Shown here piece after piece: positions 40,101 through 51,299 of a stretch of 64,000 nucleotides of DNA. The translations under genes were made by a program, and so were the position numbers. Origin of the DNA: Tanytarsus gracilentus (taxonomy: Eukaryota > Arthropoda > Insecta > Diptera > Chironomidae); the NCBI GenBank assembly GCA_038502055.1, contig JAXRKN010000037.1, forward strand, positions 6,790,501 through 6,854,500, given 5' to 3'. Below the pieces are notes generated by a model. It saw nothing but the letters and a program-made list of their open reading frames with translations. It ran no database searches and was not told the origin of the DNA. Positions within the stretch are counted from its first letter, which is position 1, and every line of letters starts with the position of its first letter.

Positions 40101-42379
40101 TAGCTTTAAAAGCTTAACATATTTTTTCATCAAAAAATCCTCTAACGTTCATAAATCTGCTCGAGGCAAGGGAGGAAAAAAGTTAACATTTTTTTGTACT
40201 TTTATATTTCAAAAACCGTTTATTAGTTCAATGTTATGGAAAGTAGAGCGCATAAAACAACATCGCAAAATATTCAACGAGAGGATTGCACAGTTTAGTT
40301 TGCGAACGAAAATAACACTGAAAAGACATGTACGAGCATAACATGCTATGTTGAATGATGATAATGTTATGAAGAGAAGATAATGGTGCGTTGCTTTTAC
40401 CTCTTCCTTTAGTTGTATGCTGATGAAAATATATGAGAGGTATATTATGCATATTTTACTCTATACCGATATGAATCATCCTTCAAACAAATACAACAAA
40501 TCATTTTCTCATAAAAAAAGCTTTAAATACATGCAAAATGAAGTGGAACAAATTACTCGGAAAAAAAGAGAACACATTTTTCTATTGTGATTATTATTGC
40601 GTGTTCCACATAATTTTCCACTAATTCCTTCGCCAATTTTCGCACATTCGAGCCATCAGTCATGAACACTTGTTATTGTCTATTCATAGCGATGCCCGGA
40701 AAAACTATAAAAATCCAAATCGAGCATGAAATTATGTATTTACGTATATAATAAATTATTGAAGGTGATTATATGAAGGTGGAATTGTTTTGAGGGCAAA
40801 TAAATGAAAATTAGAAATTATAGGTTTTGGAGGAAGCTTTCAATTTTCATTATTTTCGACACATATCAGGAAATAAATCGTGCATAAACTTTTCTCACAA
40901 GAAATATTTTGATTTTACGATTTTTAATCTCTGATAAATTTTAAGAATTTAATCTTTGAGGTTTAGAAACTCCTTTATATTTAGCTTTAATTCTGATTAA
41001 TTTTTTGTGTTTTTGAATTCCTGAAGAAACTCGTTCACTTTTTATTTGATATCCAAAAATTAAAAATTAATACGAAAATTTTTAGGGATTAAAATGAATG
41101 TAAAGCTTTCATACAACGTCAAATATTTATTAAACATTTAATTCTGCACTCAAATTAATTTCAACAACCTCCAAAAAATTAAATTATTTTAATTAAGTGA
41201 AACTTAATTCCTTGTTGAAAATACAAGCTATTTATTCAGCTGTGCAACAGCATTCGAGCCACTTCAACGTGAAGAGGAATGTCGAAAAAATTTCACAATT
41301 GATTTAAGAATTTTTTCCACATGAAAAACCAACACGAGCCTCTCTACCGATAAAAATCTCTTCTCACTTTTTCTCCTTTCCATTCAATTTTGTAGAGAAA
41401 AAAAATTTCAAAATAAATTGAATATTGGCTGCAACGAAATAAAAAAAACTTTTTTTGTTCATTTCCACTTTTCACTTCTCTTTTTCACATTTTCACTCCG
41501 TAGCTGTTGTGGTTGTTCAGTTATTCAAAATAAACATGTGATTTTATGGCGCATGAAAATAAGGGAAGAGCTGAGGAAAGTAAAGGTAATTTAAATTCGT
41601 AACTCTTTACCGCGATCCACTTTTACCTTCATGAAATTTTTATGTTTAACTAACAAAGCGCAAAAATCCTGATGAGAAATTGACGGTGAGTAGAATAAAC
41701 GACAAGAAAAAATTGACGAGGGTTTTTGGTCGGCACAACTGAAAAAACGATTTTTTTTTGCTTTTTTAGCCATGGCCTTTACACATTGGGCTCTGCTTTT
41801 AAAGAGCTTTCAGCGCTGTGCGGTGAAACATTTGATATTCATAACCGCGCTGTTATTATGGCTAATGGTTTTAATTATGACTCTAGTGGTATCGATGTTA
41901 ACCTTAAAAGCCATCAAAAAGTTTGTTTATTTTTATGTTTGTGGCATGAAATTATTTTTCAGCTTTAGGCAGTATAAATTTTAATTGAAAACTAGAAAGC
42001 GGGAAATTAATTGCTTTAAACCAGTTCTTAATTGGGTCGATTGCAAAAATTGATTTTTTAAATTTCACAACAAAGAAAAAGTTCTAAAATTAATTTTTCA
42101 ACCCCGTGTCCAGAAAATTCTAATTCAAAAAGTTTCAACAAAATTAAAAAGGTTTTTCTTCAGGCACTTTTTTTTCAATTTCCTTCCTTCAATCGAGTCC
42201 CGAACAAACTCCCAAGAGTTGAAATTTTTATGGAGCACGAAAAAAAAAGACTTACCTTTTCGTCGATGCCTTCCAGTGCTTTTAATTTGGTTATCCAAAA
42301 AATATCCGTCCATTGAATTGAAGAGTGTGAGAAGATAGATTATGAATAATTTTTCAAGCCACATTTTACAATAAGACAT
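28025..42379 (-). CDS. dpr: Dpr-family two-Ig-domain cell-surface protein (complete gene, 8 coding exons)
   Basis: Coding exons in transcript order: 42,256-42,379; 35,818-35,966; 32,641-32,794; 32,527-32,583; 30,707-30,818; 30,425-30,534; 30,290-30,352; 28,025-28,191. All junctions are GT-AG and in phase. The 936 coding bases give 311 residues. A signal-type hydrophobic segment lies at about residues 8-20. Ig1 carries Cys82, Trp94 and Cys144, with the Dpr hallmarks VSWFRRKD, LLTVG, DDRF and YECQISTHPP. Ig2 carries Cys185, Trp199 and Cys240, with EGSTLRLEC, MINYD and GNYTC. A hydrophobic stretch at 293-303, followed by a basic tail, suggests a membrane or lipid anchor. N-glycosylation sequons are at 66, 229, 237 and 269. 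In Drosophila, Dprs are neuronal surface proteins that bind DIP partners to specify synaptic pairing. I cannot name the paralogue. The ATG at 42,377-42,379 was chosen because the longer open frame upstream lacks an ATG. Non-coding 5' exons may lie further upstream. Confidence 0.92.
28471..28489. repeat. (AC)n microsatellite
   Basis: Nine and a half uninterrupted CA units, inside the last intron of the Dpr gene. Confidence 0.95.
29030..29270. other. GC-richer repeat-like segment in Dpr intron 7
   Basis: A segment with distinctly higher GC than its surroundings. It begins with the short palindrome ccacacaaggtgtgg and runs through gtctgtctgtctg at about 29,079-29,091. It directly abuts the minisatellite. 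It looks like part of an inserted repeat. The open frames across it are not gene-like. Confidence 0.4.
29291..29580 (+). repeat. Minisatellite of GGAAAATGGAACA-type units
   Basis: About 290 bp of irregular tandem repeats, with units of roughly 12-15 bp built on tggaaaatggaacac. The purine-rich strand is plus. The array creates long artificial open frames on the minus strand full of Phe, His, Pro and Ser. It lies inside Dpr intron 7. Confidence 0.9.
30290..30352 (-). CDS. dpr: Dpr gene exon 7: end of Ig2
   Basis: A 63-base exon after a 72-base intron. It encodes NYTCSPANARQSS with Cys240, then the last strand IYVHVLKG. The donor is AAAG|GTTCGT, weaker than the other donors in the gene, but the phase on both sides is exact. 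Confidence 0.9.
30425..30534 (-). CDS. dpr: Dpr gene exon 6: core of Ig2
   Basis: Completes Trp199 and encodes YHEDRMINYDHEDG, then the LTSSILTVRNAT strand with a sequon at Asn229. The usual Asp before the Gly-x-Tyr-x-Cys turn is His234 here. Confidence 0.92.
30707..30818 (-). CDS. dpr: Dpr gene exon 5: start of Ig2
   Basis: Residues 162-198. It encodes EAVAEIIEAPEVHI and EGSTLRLECKLK with Cys185, ending at the split codon of the core Trp199. The donor is TTTTG|GTAAGG, phase 2. Confidence 0.92.
30819..32526. other. Dpr intron 4
   Basis: A 1.7-kb intron between Ig1 and Ig2. It holds a 122-codon minus-strand open frame at 31,502-31,870 with no recognisable domain and no in-phase splice link to the neighbouring exons. 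I treat it as non-coding. Confidence 0.7.
32527..32583 (-). CDS. dpr: Dpr gene exon 4: end of Ig1
   Basis: Only 57 bases, separated from exon 3 by a 57-base intron. It completes Glu143 and encodes Cys144 in ECQISTHPPES, then the last Ig1 strand IFIELRIV. The donor is GTTG|GTGAGT. Confidence 0.92.
32641..32794 (-). CDS. dpr: Dpr gene exon 3: core of Ig1
   Basis: Residues 92-142. The acceptor is ctcatttag and the donor is TACG|GTAAGT, phase 1. It encodes the family signature VSWFRRKD, LLTVG, YASDDRF, the Trp of NWALRIRN and the DDEGLY turn before the second Cys. This exon is the strongest single identification of the family in the window. Confidence 0.93.
32795..35817. other. Dpr intron 2
   Basis: A 3.0-kb intron splitting Ig1. 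I see no supported feature inside it, only AT-rich sequence with short chance frames. Confidence 0.75.
35818..35966 (-). CDS. dpr: Dpr gene exon 2: start of Ig1
   Basis: Residues 42-91. The acceptor is tctttacag and the donor is ACT|GTAAGT, phase 0. It holds the NST sequon at residue 66 and the strand RGGLAILPCSV with Cys82, the first disulfide Cys of Ig1. Confidence 0.9.
35967..42255. other. Dpr intron 1
   Basis: A 6.3-kb intron between the signal-peptide exon and Ig1. It is mostly AT-rich and featureless. One coding-like stretch on the plus strand at 41,768-41,925 is listed separately. Confidence 0.7.
41768..41925 (+). other. Coding-like plus-strand segment, identity unknown
   Basis: This stretch inside Dpr intron 1 has higher GC than its flanks and is open in two plus-strand frames. 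One frame reads as a mixed soluble sequence with FKELSALCGETF and ANGFNYDSSG. The other gives a hydrophobic, membrane-like product. It is preceded by a pyrimidine tract and tttttag that could be a splice acceptor, but I see no convincing donor after it and no partner exon. It could be an exon of a nested gene, a gene fragment or chance. I do not recognise a family. Confidence 0.25.
42256..42379 (-). CDS. dpr: Dpr gene coding exon 1: signal peptide
   Basis: Encodes residues 1-41: start Met, Lys-rich beginning, hydrophobic core LFIIYLLTLF, then a basic linker ending in RHRRK. The donor is AAAG|GTAAGT, phase 1. The leftover G joins AC of exon 2 to make Asp42. A 6.3-kb intron follows. Confidence 0.85.
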
Positions 42380-45300
42380 CCACCATTGGAATTTGCTTGC
42401 ATCTGTTTTACTTCCGTTTATTCCTTTCAACAGAATTTTTATATTTTTTCCACTTTACACCTTTTAAATTTAAAATGATTTATTTTCTCATTTTGCAAAG
42501 CCACTTCCTCATATTTTTCATCCTCTCCAACACTATTCTCACCAAAGCGGAATATGGAGAAAGTTTTCAAACATTTTTTTCTCTCTGCTCGTCCTTTTTT
42601 ATTATAATTCTCACATTCTTGTCGTCAGTGATTTGCGAAAATTACACTAAAGGCTTTTGGTATATGCACCACATACTGAGCATATCTAGTGTGACTGAAT
42701 GGGAGCATAAATTTCACTGAGAGTCTTTCTGTGCAACTGACATTATCATTTTTTCCTTCCCTCTTTCTTCGGCACACATTACATCATGCAACTACTTTCC
42801 TTTGTAGTCATTTTTTGTCAGTGTTTTATCGCACACAATTTTTTCCTTCTTTCGTTTAAGAAACTTTTTTTGCTGACGAGCGACAGAAACTTTTTTCTTC
42901 TTAATTATTTCAACTTTCGTTGAAGGTCGTTGGCACCTCTTCAATAAAAATTACACCACAATTTATATTTTTTATTTCGTTCAATAATATTTTTTATATA
43001 TGGACATAACACTTCAAAGTATAAAAAATTCCCACGATTCTCGAATGAAAAAATTTTATGTCCACATTATAGCGCTCGAAAGTCTCGACTAAATATGAAA
43101 CGTGAAATGTGAAACAGACGAAATTCTTTACTGCATTATCGCATCGAGTCCGCTGAATACATGCGCAGACGAAAGCCGACTGGAAAGATGAAAGTTATCG
43201 AAGGGGAATTTTTGAATCGAACGAACTTGATTTCATGTGAGAAGATTTTTAAAGGAAAAGCTTCATCGAATTATCTTTTCTCAAATGTTTTAGCCTCGAG
43301 CTGATCATGCCATTGACATTGTTTAATTCCCTTTTTCAATGTCTTCTATTTACACACAAAAAACAATTCACCTTTGATAACGGCATAAATTGATGTATTA
43401 AAGGAATACAAGGCAGACAAAAAAGAAATTATTTTTTTGCGTGGGAGTAAATTTTCTTTGAAGTGACTTACGATTATTTGAGCTAGGTCGTGAATGAAAT
43501 TTTTCTAAATGATAGTGGTCAAAAATCAAGGGATGAAAAATTCTGAAACAAATTTTTAGGTTTCGAAAACATTTTTTATCTTGATCTAAATTCTCAATAA
43601 ACAATCAAAGTTTCGAAGGGTTTCGAAAGTGTTCAATAAAGATAGCAAGAATAATCAGGTTCATTTAGTATTCAGGAGTGGAAAAGGGATGATTGGAGAT
43701 GAGTTGAATTTAAAGATTATGTGACCTTAAAAATAAGTAAAAAATAAAAGTATTATGAAAGTGTGCGGAAAGAAAACATCAAAAGATAAGAGAGGTGAAT
43801 CTTAAAGTCAATTATTTTGTCAAATAATCTACATTTTTTTTATTTAAAGACTCTTAAAAAATAAAAATCAAATTTTAAAATAAAAATATTAAAACTCAAA
43901 ATAATTTTAAAAAACCATAAAAAGTTACAAATTATGATTTGAAAAGTTCTCAACCTCATTTTTATTTTTTATGATCACTCTTTTATTCTATACATGTACC
44001 TCCATCTCGCTCTGGCGCTCTTAGCCTACACATGGCCTGATGAAAAATGAAAAATTCTCGTTTTGTGCCTCTAATGTGATTTATGAAGATGATTTAGAGC
44101 ATGAAAAACGCTCAGCAAATTCTATTGACTTTTTTCATTGCGCTCTCACGCGCTCGTTGCCGAATTTCCTGCAAAATCATTTTTCTACCTCACTCGCTGC
44201 TTTAAAATATAAATTTTATGCTGTGCTGTACAAAATTCAACCCGTTTTGTTTATTTATTTTTTCCTCCCATCGTTTTTGATTGTATTCGTCGCGAACGAA
44301 GTTTCCGCAAATTTTTGCTCTATAACGATGTCGCTGAGGATATAAAAATAGGAAACTAATGAATTGTAAATCTACATCTCACCGAGATGCTCCCTTGACT
44401 TCTTTCTTTTATGACGTTTTATAGCTTTTTTCTCATAAAAAATAAATGCAAAGTAAAAGTAAATAAAAGAGGGATAAAAAAAATTTCATCTTATCCGCCG
44501 ATGCGATGCCTGAAAGGATAAGTTTGAATTTTTTAAAGCCAAATATTTAAAGAAAAATAAATTATTAAGCAAAATTTTATTTTTAGTCCAAACAGAGCCA
44601 CAAAAGGTTTTTAACATTTGATTCAATTATTTACGCGGAGAATGAAAAAGTCAGTACTCTTTCTAAAAGCTATTTTCCACTTCACATAAAAAAATTTTCT
44701 TCCCCGAAGGACTCAAAAGCGTTGAAAAGAATTTTTTCATCCCTTTAAGTGTCATTTCGTCAATTGAAAAAAATTCCAAAGAATTTATTAAAAATAAAAA
44801 GCTTTTAAGCAATTCATTTTTAATATCAAACCCTGACTTCGTGGAATTTTACACTTTATGAACTTTGATCTTAATTGTTGAAAATTCTTCAAGACGAAAA
44901 AGATCAGATTCTCAATCCTTTGACTTTCATAATTTCTATAAAGCACCGCACAAAATATTTCTCATTTTCATTCTACAAACATCTCAAAAGAATCAACCGA
45001 AAGCTTCTTAAACTTATAATTGCGATTCCTTTCGTCTATTTTTCAACTTCTCTATTTTCATTTCACAAAGACATAAATATTATTAAAACTTTCTCTTGGT
45101 CAGCACACAGCTTGTTGTGTATATTGCGAGCTTCTTACAAAAAATAAATAAATTCGTTTGTTGTTCTCGAAAGCTCTTCAGCAAAAAAACATGAAGAACA
45201 GGGAGAAGAAATGAAAAATGTATAAAGTGCTGCTTAATAATAATTTTCATTGTTGTATAGTTTTCAGTGTGGTTAAAAAGGGAGCAATTTGTGGTTTGAG

Positions 45301-48300
45301 GAACCTCAAAGTCTTGAGAATTTAAGCTAAATATTTTTCAAGCTATAAAAAAATTTGAAAAGTCGCCAACAGCTTTTCACATAACATTATTCACAACACC
45401 TTCTCTATAAAAATATTTCAAAAAAGGTGTGTCAAGCTCGATCGTTATTTAAAATAAAAAAGTGGAATGAAAATGTGACAAATTAATTTAAAAGCATTTA
45501 TTCAAATCTCACACCTCGAAACATCGAATCCCAACACGAAAATGCTTTCGCAGTCGATTTGTGAGGGTAGATGCAGGAATTGGCTTCAAATATCACGTCA
45601 AATTTTTGACATCTGTGGCGTGCGAAAGTGAAAAGGGAAAATGTGTTTTTAGAAGTGATCGATAAAGTAACTTGGGATAAAAGGAAGCTGTGAAATGGTG
45701 ATGAAAATTAGCATGAAAAAAGTCAAACAAAAAAAAACATTTTCATCATAGAAATGTTGTAAATTTCCAAGTACACGAACTTAAATGAAAAAACAGAGTT
45801 TTATATAATTTATTTCAAAAATCCTTATTTCTTGGAATTACTCATGATGGAAGCAAAAAAGATTTCTCTGATATGATTTGGGTCAAAATTTGGACACATT
45901 GAACCCATCACAGAAAGCATGAAATTTATGAATTGCTTTGGGTTTGGAATAAATCGGCAAACAGTCTCACACCTTTATATTAAACTTTCGTTATTAAATC
46001 TCTTCAACTTACACAACATGCTTATTGTCCCTTTTCCCCTCAAATCACATTTTCTTGGCTACGTTTGTCACATTTGAAGAAAGAATTCTTCCGAAAAAAT
46101 TTCTAGCTCAATTCACGGCACAAGTGTTGAAAATTTGCATTGATTAAATCAGGCAAGGGCTTGTATACACATGACATGAGTAAATTGTGTGTAATTTGTG
46201 ATTAGTTTTCAGCCCGCATTGTGTCTACACTCGCAAAATTATCGCTTTCGCATACTTTTCGCCTTGGCACGTTGTTTGAAGGTTATTTATTGTGTTCGGG
46301 GGGTTTTCTCGTAACGTTTGTACAGCAGCAGTTTCTTATCGCTCCCACCTATTATTACTACCGCTCCTCTATTTAACCCTCAACTCTAAAAGCTTCAATG
46401 AAAGGCGTTAATTGAAGTAAATACAATCTGTGTTTTGGTTTCAATAAAAATATTTTTTTCATAAATTTTTAAAATTTACATTGAATGTTTTTCGCCTTTA
46501 ATTCTAACCATGTACGAGTTCAACCAAACTGAAAATTAAATTTTTAAAAAAATATATATTATTTTCCCTCGAACTGTCTCTATCGTTGCCTTTCGCATTT
46601 TTTTTGAAGAAAATTAATGAAGATATAAAAACTAATTGATGATAACTTGAAATAAAATGAAAAGTTTAAGAGCGTCTCAAATTTTACGAGTTTGAAATTA
46701 GAGAACCATCAATGTGCGAGTGTTAAAATTTTACAAGCGAGCTTTTCGTGAGAAGCCGAAGTTGATTCATAAAAATTTTATCGACGAAACTAAAAAATTC
46801 ATGTCACATAACTTAGGCACGAGACGCAAATCGTGTTAACATAAATTTACCCTGAAATTCAATATCGCGGCTTTTCGCGAGCAACAAAGTCTCACTTTAC
46901 ACCCTCTGTATGACCGATTTCTTCTTCTTGTGTCGACAGGAAATTTTTCAATAAATTTCCCCGCTCAATGGCATTTATTGGCGTGACGATCTAACCGAAA
47001 ATTTTTGTGCTCTTATATAACAAATTTACAACCGCCTTCGAGTTTTATTGAACCATCGACCTTCCCGCTTTTTTTGTCGCTAAAACAATTTGTACCTCAT
47101 TTAACTTTAAAGGCCTCAACGAGTGTGGGCTGAAAATTATTTATCACAAGATTAATACCTTTTTGTTGATGTTTGAAATGCTTACGCAAAATTATATCCG
47201 ACACGCGTAAAAGAAGGAAAAATCGCTAAAAGCTTTTTGCTAACTTTTAAGATTCAAATTTAAGCACTTTCATACACACACAGCGAAGTAAAGCATGAAC
47301 TCTTTATATCGACATAAAGTTCAGTTTTATGATGCCATTAGTAGTAACGTGTGCATTACATAGCCTTTAAATCACACACACACATCAGGAGTTGTTGTTT
47401 AAACTTTCTTCTTCCTTAAAAATCAATGGTTATGATGGGAGATGAAGCGTTTGCAGGTTCACTCTGAAGAAGTTATAAAAATCGTCTTTTATAACCTTTT
47501 TCGAGATTATGATGGCCCTTTTTTACTCTTTTCTGACAGCAAGAGGCTTTACTCTTTTGGATTTTCTTATCGACCTTCATCGTGACACCTCAGCGATATT
47601 TTTTTTAGTTGCGTTGGGTTCTGCTGGTCTTACTACAGCTGTAGATGATGTGATAGCACTAAAGCCAAAGCGATTATGGTTGAAGCCTTTAGAAAAAAAA
47701 ATCTCGTCCCTTTTGTGTTGAAGTGTCAGGAAAAAAAGTTCTACGAATAATTTGTAGTCAGGTTAAATAAATTTTACAAACTGTGAATTTTATTTTATGA
47801 AAATATCCTTGTGTGTGGGTAAACTTCAGATAGCTCTCAAAATTGATCGGATAAGATGGGAAAATTTTGCAAATAATAGAAGAGCCAGAAATTTTCAACA
47901 CTTCATTATGCAGCATGTGAAAAGGCTACTTAATATCCATAAGAAGACCTTCCTCACTTCCATCCTCTCCTATATAATCTTAAAAGTGTTTTCTGACATA
48001 ATGTTAAAATAGAATCTAACATCATTGCACATTAACACTCACACACACATCGTCCGAAAAGCATCAAAAGCATATTCATGAAAATTTGTAGATGATTAAT
48101 GATATCCTCGGACGTTCGCACCAACATATTAATTTCAGTTGCCTTTATGTTCGTTCTGAATTCGCTATGCGCCATTATGTGAGTGTGTGCTTTTTTGAAA
48201 AGGGCCAGTTTGAGTTATATTGAAGAAAAATTGAGAAAATCTCTCTCTTATATTCTGAAGTGTTTAATGATTCATTCTTATGATGTGCGAAACATGTGAG

Positions 48301-49964
48301 AATGAACAAAAATTGTAAAATTAATTTCGTTTCAAAAATTTTCATTGAAATATATTTTATATAAAAAATTACTTTGAACGTTAATCATATGATTATATGC
48401 AAGTGTCTAATTTTCATTAGAAATTGTAGCTGACATCATAAGCACTCTTGACATGATTCATATACATGAAGTTTTCCGCTCGAAAACATTTTCTCATACG
48501 AACATATCTGATATGTTTCCATTATCATCTTTTTTCTTCTCTCATTCCTATTCGTCATATTTTCGCTTTGGCTACTTTTGCCATGGCATAAAAACATTGG
48601 AGGGAAAAAGCAAAAGATTTATTATTCTATTTATTTATACTTTAATATACTCTTTCCATTCATTTCGCCTGCCAGCCGATTTCTTTATATTTATGATCTA
48701 TTACATGTTTTTTTATGACATCCAACACGAGTTGAGAGTGAGCAAGATGAAGCTTATAATATGGAAGGAATGAAAAAAGGGGAAGAGGGTGTGATGTCAG
48801 GCATGGTATTAAGGCGAGATGTGAATAAATGAATTCATTATCAGCCAGGGGTGGACAATTGAAAAAATTATTTACTTACTGAAAGAATAAATTTTTAAAA
48901 TTCAAATTTTTGTGAATAAAATTTTAGTGTCCACTCTTTAGTTTAATGCCCATATTATCATGAATTTCACCAAGAAAGTCGATATATATTTTATATTTTA
49001 TGATGGAATATTTGAGCACCAAATTTATTGGTTTATGATAGTCAACTTATGCCGAAGTTGATGATAATAATTCAAGGGAGTGTCGTGGAATGAAAAAGCA
49101 AACGTCAAAGAATGTTCGATACAACTGAGCATTGATAGGCTCATGAAAATTCCTGCTGTGAAAATAAAGAGTTCAAGATTGTGCGGGGTTTAAAAAAAGT
49201 ATTTTATGTTAGGCAAAAAACTTTTTCTTTAATTTAGTTGCTTGAATTGCCACCCGAGGCTAAAAAAGCAAAAGAGAACAAAAAAATTGAGAAAGTTTTC
49301 TGCAATGCTTTCGGCAGATAAATTTTTAATGAGTAAAATCTATAGAAATTTTCTATAAGACTTTCTGTTTTAACTTCAGGCTCAACGTTTCCAATGAAAA
49401 ACAGCTCAATTCAATTCATCTTTTGTCGTTTCAAAAAAGTTATTTACTTTTGACATTTTTCATTTTTGTGTTCGCACGAGGCGATGATGAAAATTTGCAC
49501 GAATACCAGTGATGATCGAAACTTCGAGGTGATTGCAATCGATTGTTGATTTTTTAGTTAAAAATCTTTAATTAATTTTAAAATTTAATCCATTAATGTT
49601 GTTCATTTCCCATTAGCGCTTATTTCTTGTTTTGAGAGTATGATAATTACGAAAAATTGAAATGTCGTAGGAGAAAAATATTCTGACAAGCAACAAAAAC
49701 TTTTTCTCTTTCACAAAATTAAAAAGCACTTCATGGAGACTTTTTCGTCATTGTTCTTGTTGTGTTAATTATGGCAATTAAAACCGGACTTTCTCTAACG
49801 CTACGATGAGTTCGCAAAAAAATTCAAAAGCTCAGCAACCATTTCTAAACAAAGAACATGAAAATTTGATTAGAAGTCATTGAAAAAGCTCCAACAAAAA
49901 ATTTTCACTTTCGGTCCGAATATTTCTAAATTTCTTTTGTGCACCAAGAACATAAAAGCTTGTC
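42380..49964. other. Region upstream of the Dpr gene, no supported gene
   Basis: About 7.6 kb that probably holds the 5' UTR and promoter of the minus-strand Dpr gene. I cannot place a start site. Frames at 42,397-42,720, 44,040-44,345 and 48,453-48,773 encode Phe/Ser-rich low-complexity products with no domain or splice support. Confidence 0.5.
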
Positions 49965-51246
49965 ATGGGTTTCGTAAAAAACTGTTCACAACAGAAGAAG
50001 TGCGTTGAAATTTGTTGTGACTCGTGTGAAGCTGACGACGAGAAAGGCTGCTCTGATGATTGTTCGAGGCCAGCATGCTGCAAGCCTGGCTGCTCACCAA
50101 AAAAACCCTGTGTCACATGCATCAAGTGTGGCGTTGCACCCGAGTTGTGTCGAAAACCTCCAAAAAGAACTAACATTCTATCAAAATCTTGTTGTAAGTT
50201 TTTAAATATTGAAAATTTAAACATATTTAAGTTATTTAAATTTTATTTTAGGCAAAGAAGGATGCGTGCCTGCATGTGGCAACATCGAGAGTAAAAATCG
50301 AACGATTAAAATCAAGTCTAAATGTGTCATTGAAAAGGACCAAGGTGATTGTGAAAATAATAATAGAGAAATGGATGTAAAAATTACAATCAATGGAAAA
50401 GAGACTCGATGTAAGGCACGCTGTGAACCAGAACCTGAACCATGTTGCCCTGAACCCAAATGCAGAGAATCTCATCCATGTAAATTGAGTTGCAAAGAAC
50501 CAGCACCTTGCAAACCGAATTGTTCTGAGCCAAAATGTAAAGAACCTAATGCATGTAAACCAAAACCTCCATGCGAAGAGCCATGCCCTAAAGGACCAAG
50601 TCGCTTTCCTCGAGCATGTAGAAAAGTCACTCTATGTTCGTGTGGAGGTTGTGTATCAAAAAAAGCAAACTGTGCTAAACAAGCCTGCAAACCTTCATGC
50701 ACTCCAGCTGATCCCTGTAAAGAGCCTGATTGTGTTGAACCACAATGTTGTGCACCTGCATGTTGTCCAACTGATCCATGCAAAAAACCAAATTGTCCTC
50801 AACCTCAATGTTGCGTCATTACTTGTACTCCAACTGATCCTTGCAGAAAACCAGACTGCCCAAAATCACAATGTTACATGGCTGCATGCACACCAATTGA
50901 TCCTTGTAAAAAACCTGAATGTTCTAAACCTCAATGTTGCAAACCTGCATGCTGTCCAACTAATCCTTGCAAAAAACCTGATTGTCCAAAACCTCAATGT
51001 TTAATGCCTGCATGCTCCTCATTTAATCCATGCAATCTCCCAACATGCAACAATCCACAATGCTGTGCACGTCACAGCAACAATCCTTCATTTTATGCGA
51101 CCAGTTCGGTAAACAATTTTCAACAATCAATGCCTGCACCACCGTCAAACTATTTTATGCCAAATATGACAAAATGTTGGTCGAATCCCGTGCCGTGTCC
51201 ATGTGGCATGCCCACTTGCAAAAATTCTTTGATGATTTATCCTTAA
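49965..51246 (+). CDS. Cysteine/proline-rich repeat protein, two exons
   Basis: Exon 1 is 49,965-50,193 and exon 2 is 50,252-51,246, joined across a 58-base intron (TGTT|GTAAGT ... ttttatttag|GC). The product is 407 residues with very high Cys and Pro and many Lys. There is no signal peptide, so it is probably intracellular. Residues about 1-95 carry clustered CC pairs. A short part around residues 95-130, including MDVKITINGKETRC, is more ordinary. Residues 130-225 are loose CxEPxPC motifs. Residues 230-355 are six 21-residue repeats of the form DPCKKPxCxxPQCCxPACxPT. The Cys-poor tail has Asn, Ser and Met before a final CPCGMPTC motif. Composition recalls keratin-associated-like and insect male-specific, sperm-tail proteins, but that is a compositional analogy. 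Metal binding or a disulfide-linked structural role are alternatives. Confidence 0.82.
50194..50251 (+). other. 58-base intron of the cysteine-rich gene
   Basis: Strong donor GTAAGT and a T-rich tract ending in TAG. Without splicing, the first frame reads into AT-rich sequence and the second frame has no ATG at its start. Splicing restores the motif SKSCCKEGCVPACG, which matches the composition on both sides. Confidence 0.85.
50710..51087 (+). repeat. Six 63-bp in-frame tandem repeats
   Basis: The start codons of successive units (Asp or Asn of DPC/NPC) fall exactly 63 bases apart from 50,710 to 51,025, with no indels. The sixth unit is the most diverged and loses the motif at its end. Substitutions spare the Cys and Pro codons. 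Confidence 0.9.
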
Positions 51247-51270
51247 AGCTTTCAAATTTAAATTTTGAGA

Positions 51271-51276
51271 AATAAA
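51271..51276 (+). terminator. Polyadenylation signal of the cysteine-rich gene
   Basis: AATAAA 25 bases after the TAA stop, followed by a T/G-containing stretch. Confidence 0.6.
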
Positions 51277-51299
51277 ATTTTAAAAAGTTTTCATAGAAT

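Noticed and set aside
42397..42720. 107-codon plus-strand Phe/Leu-rich frame next to Dpr exon 1
   Set aside because: It lies antisense to the probable Dpr 5' UTR and has low-complexity AT-driven composition.
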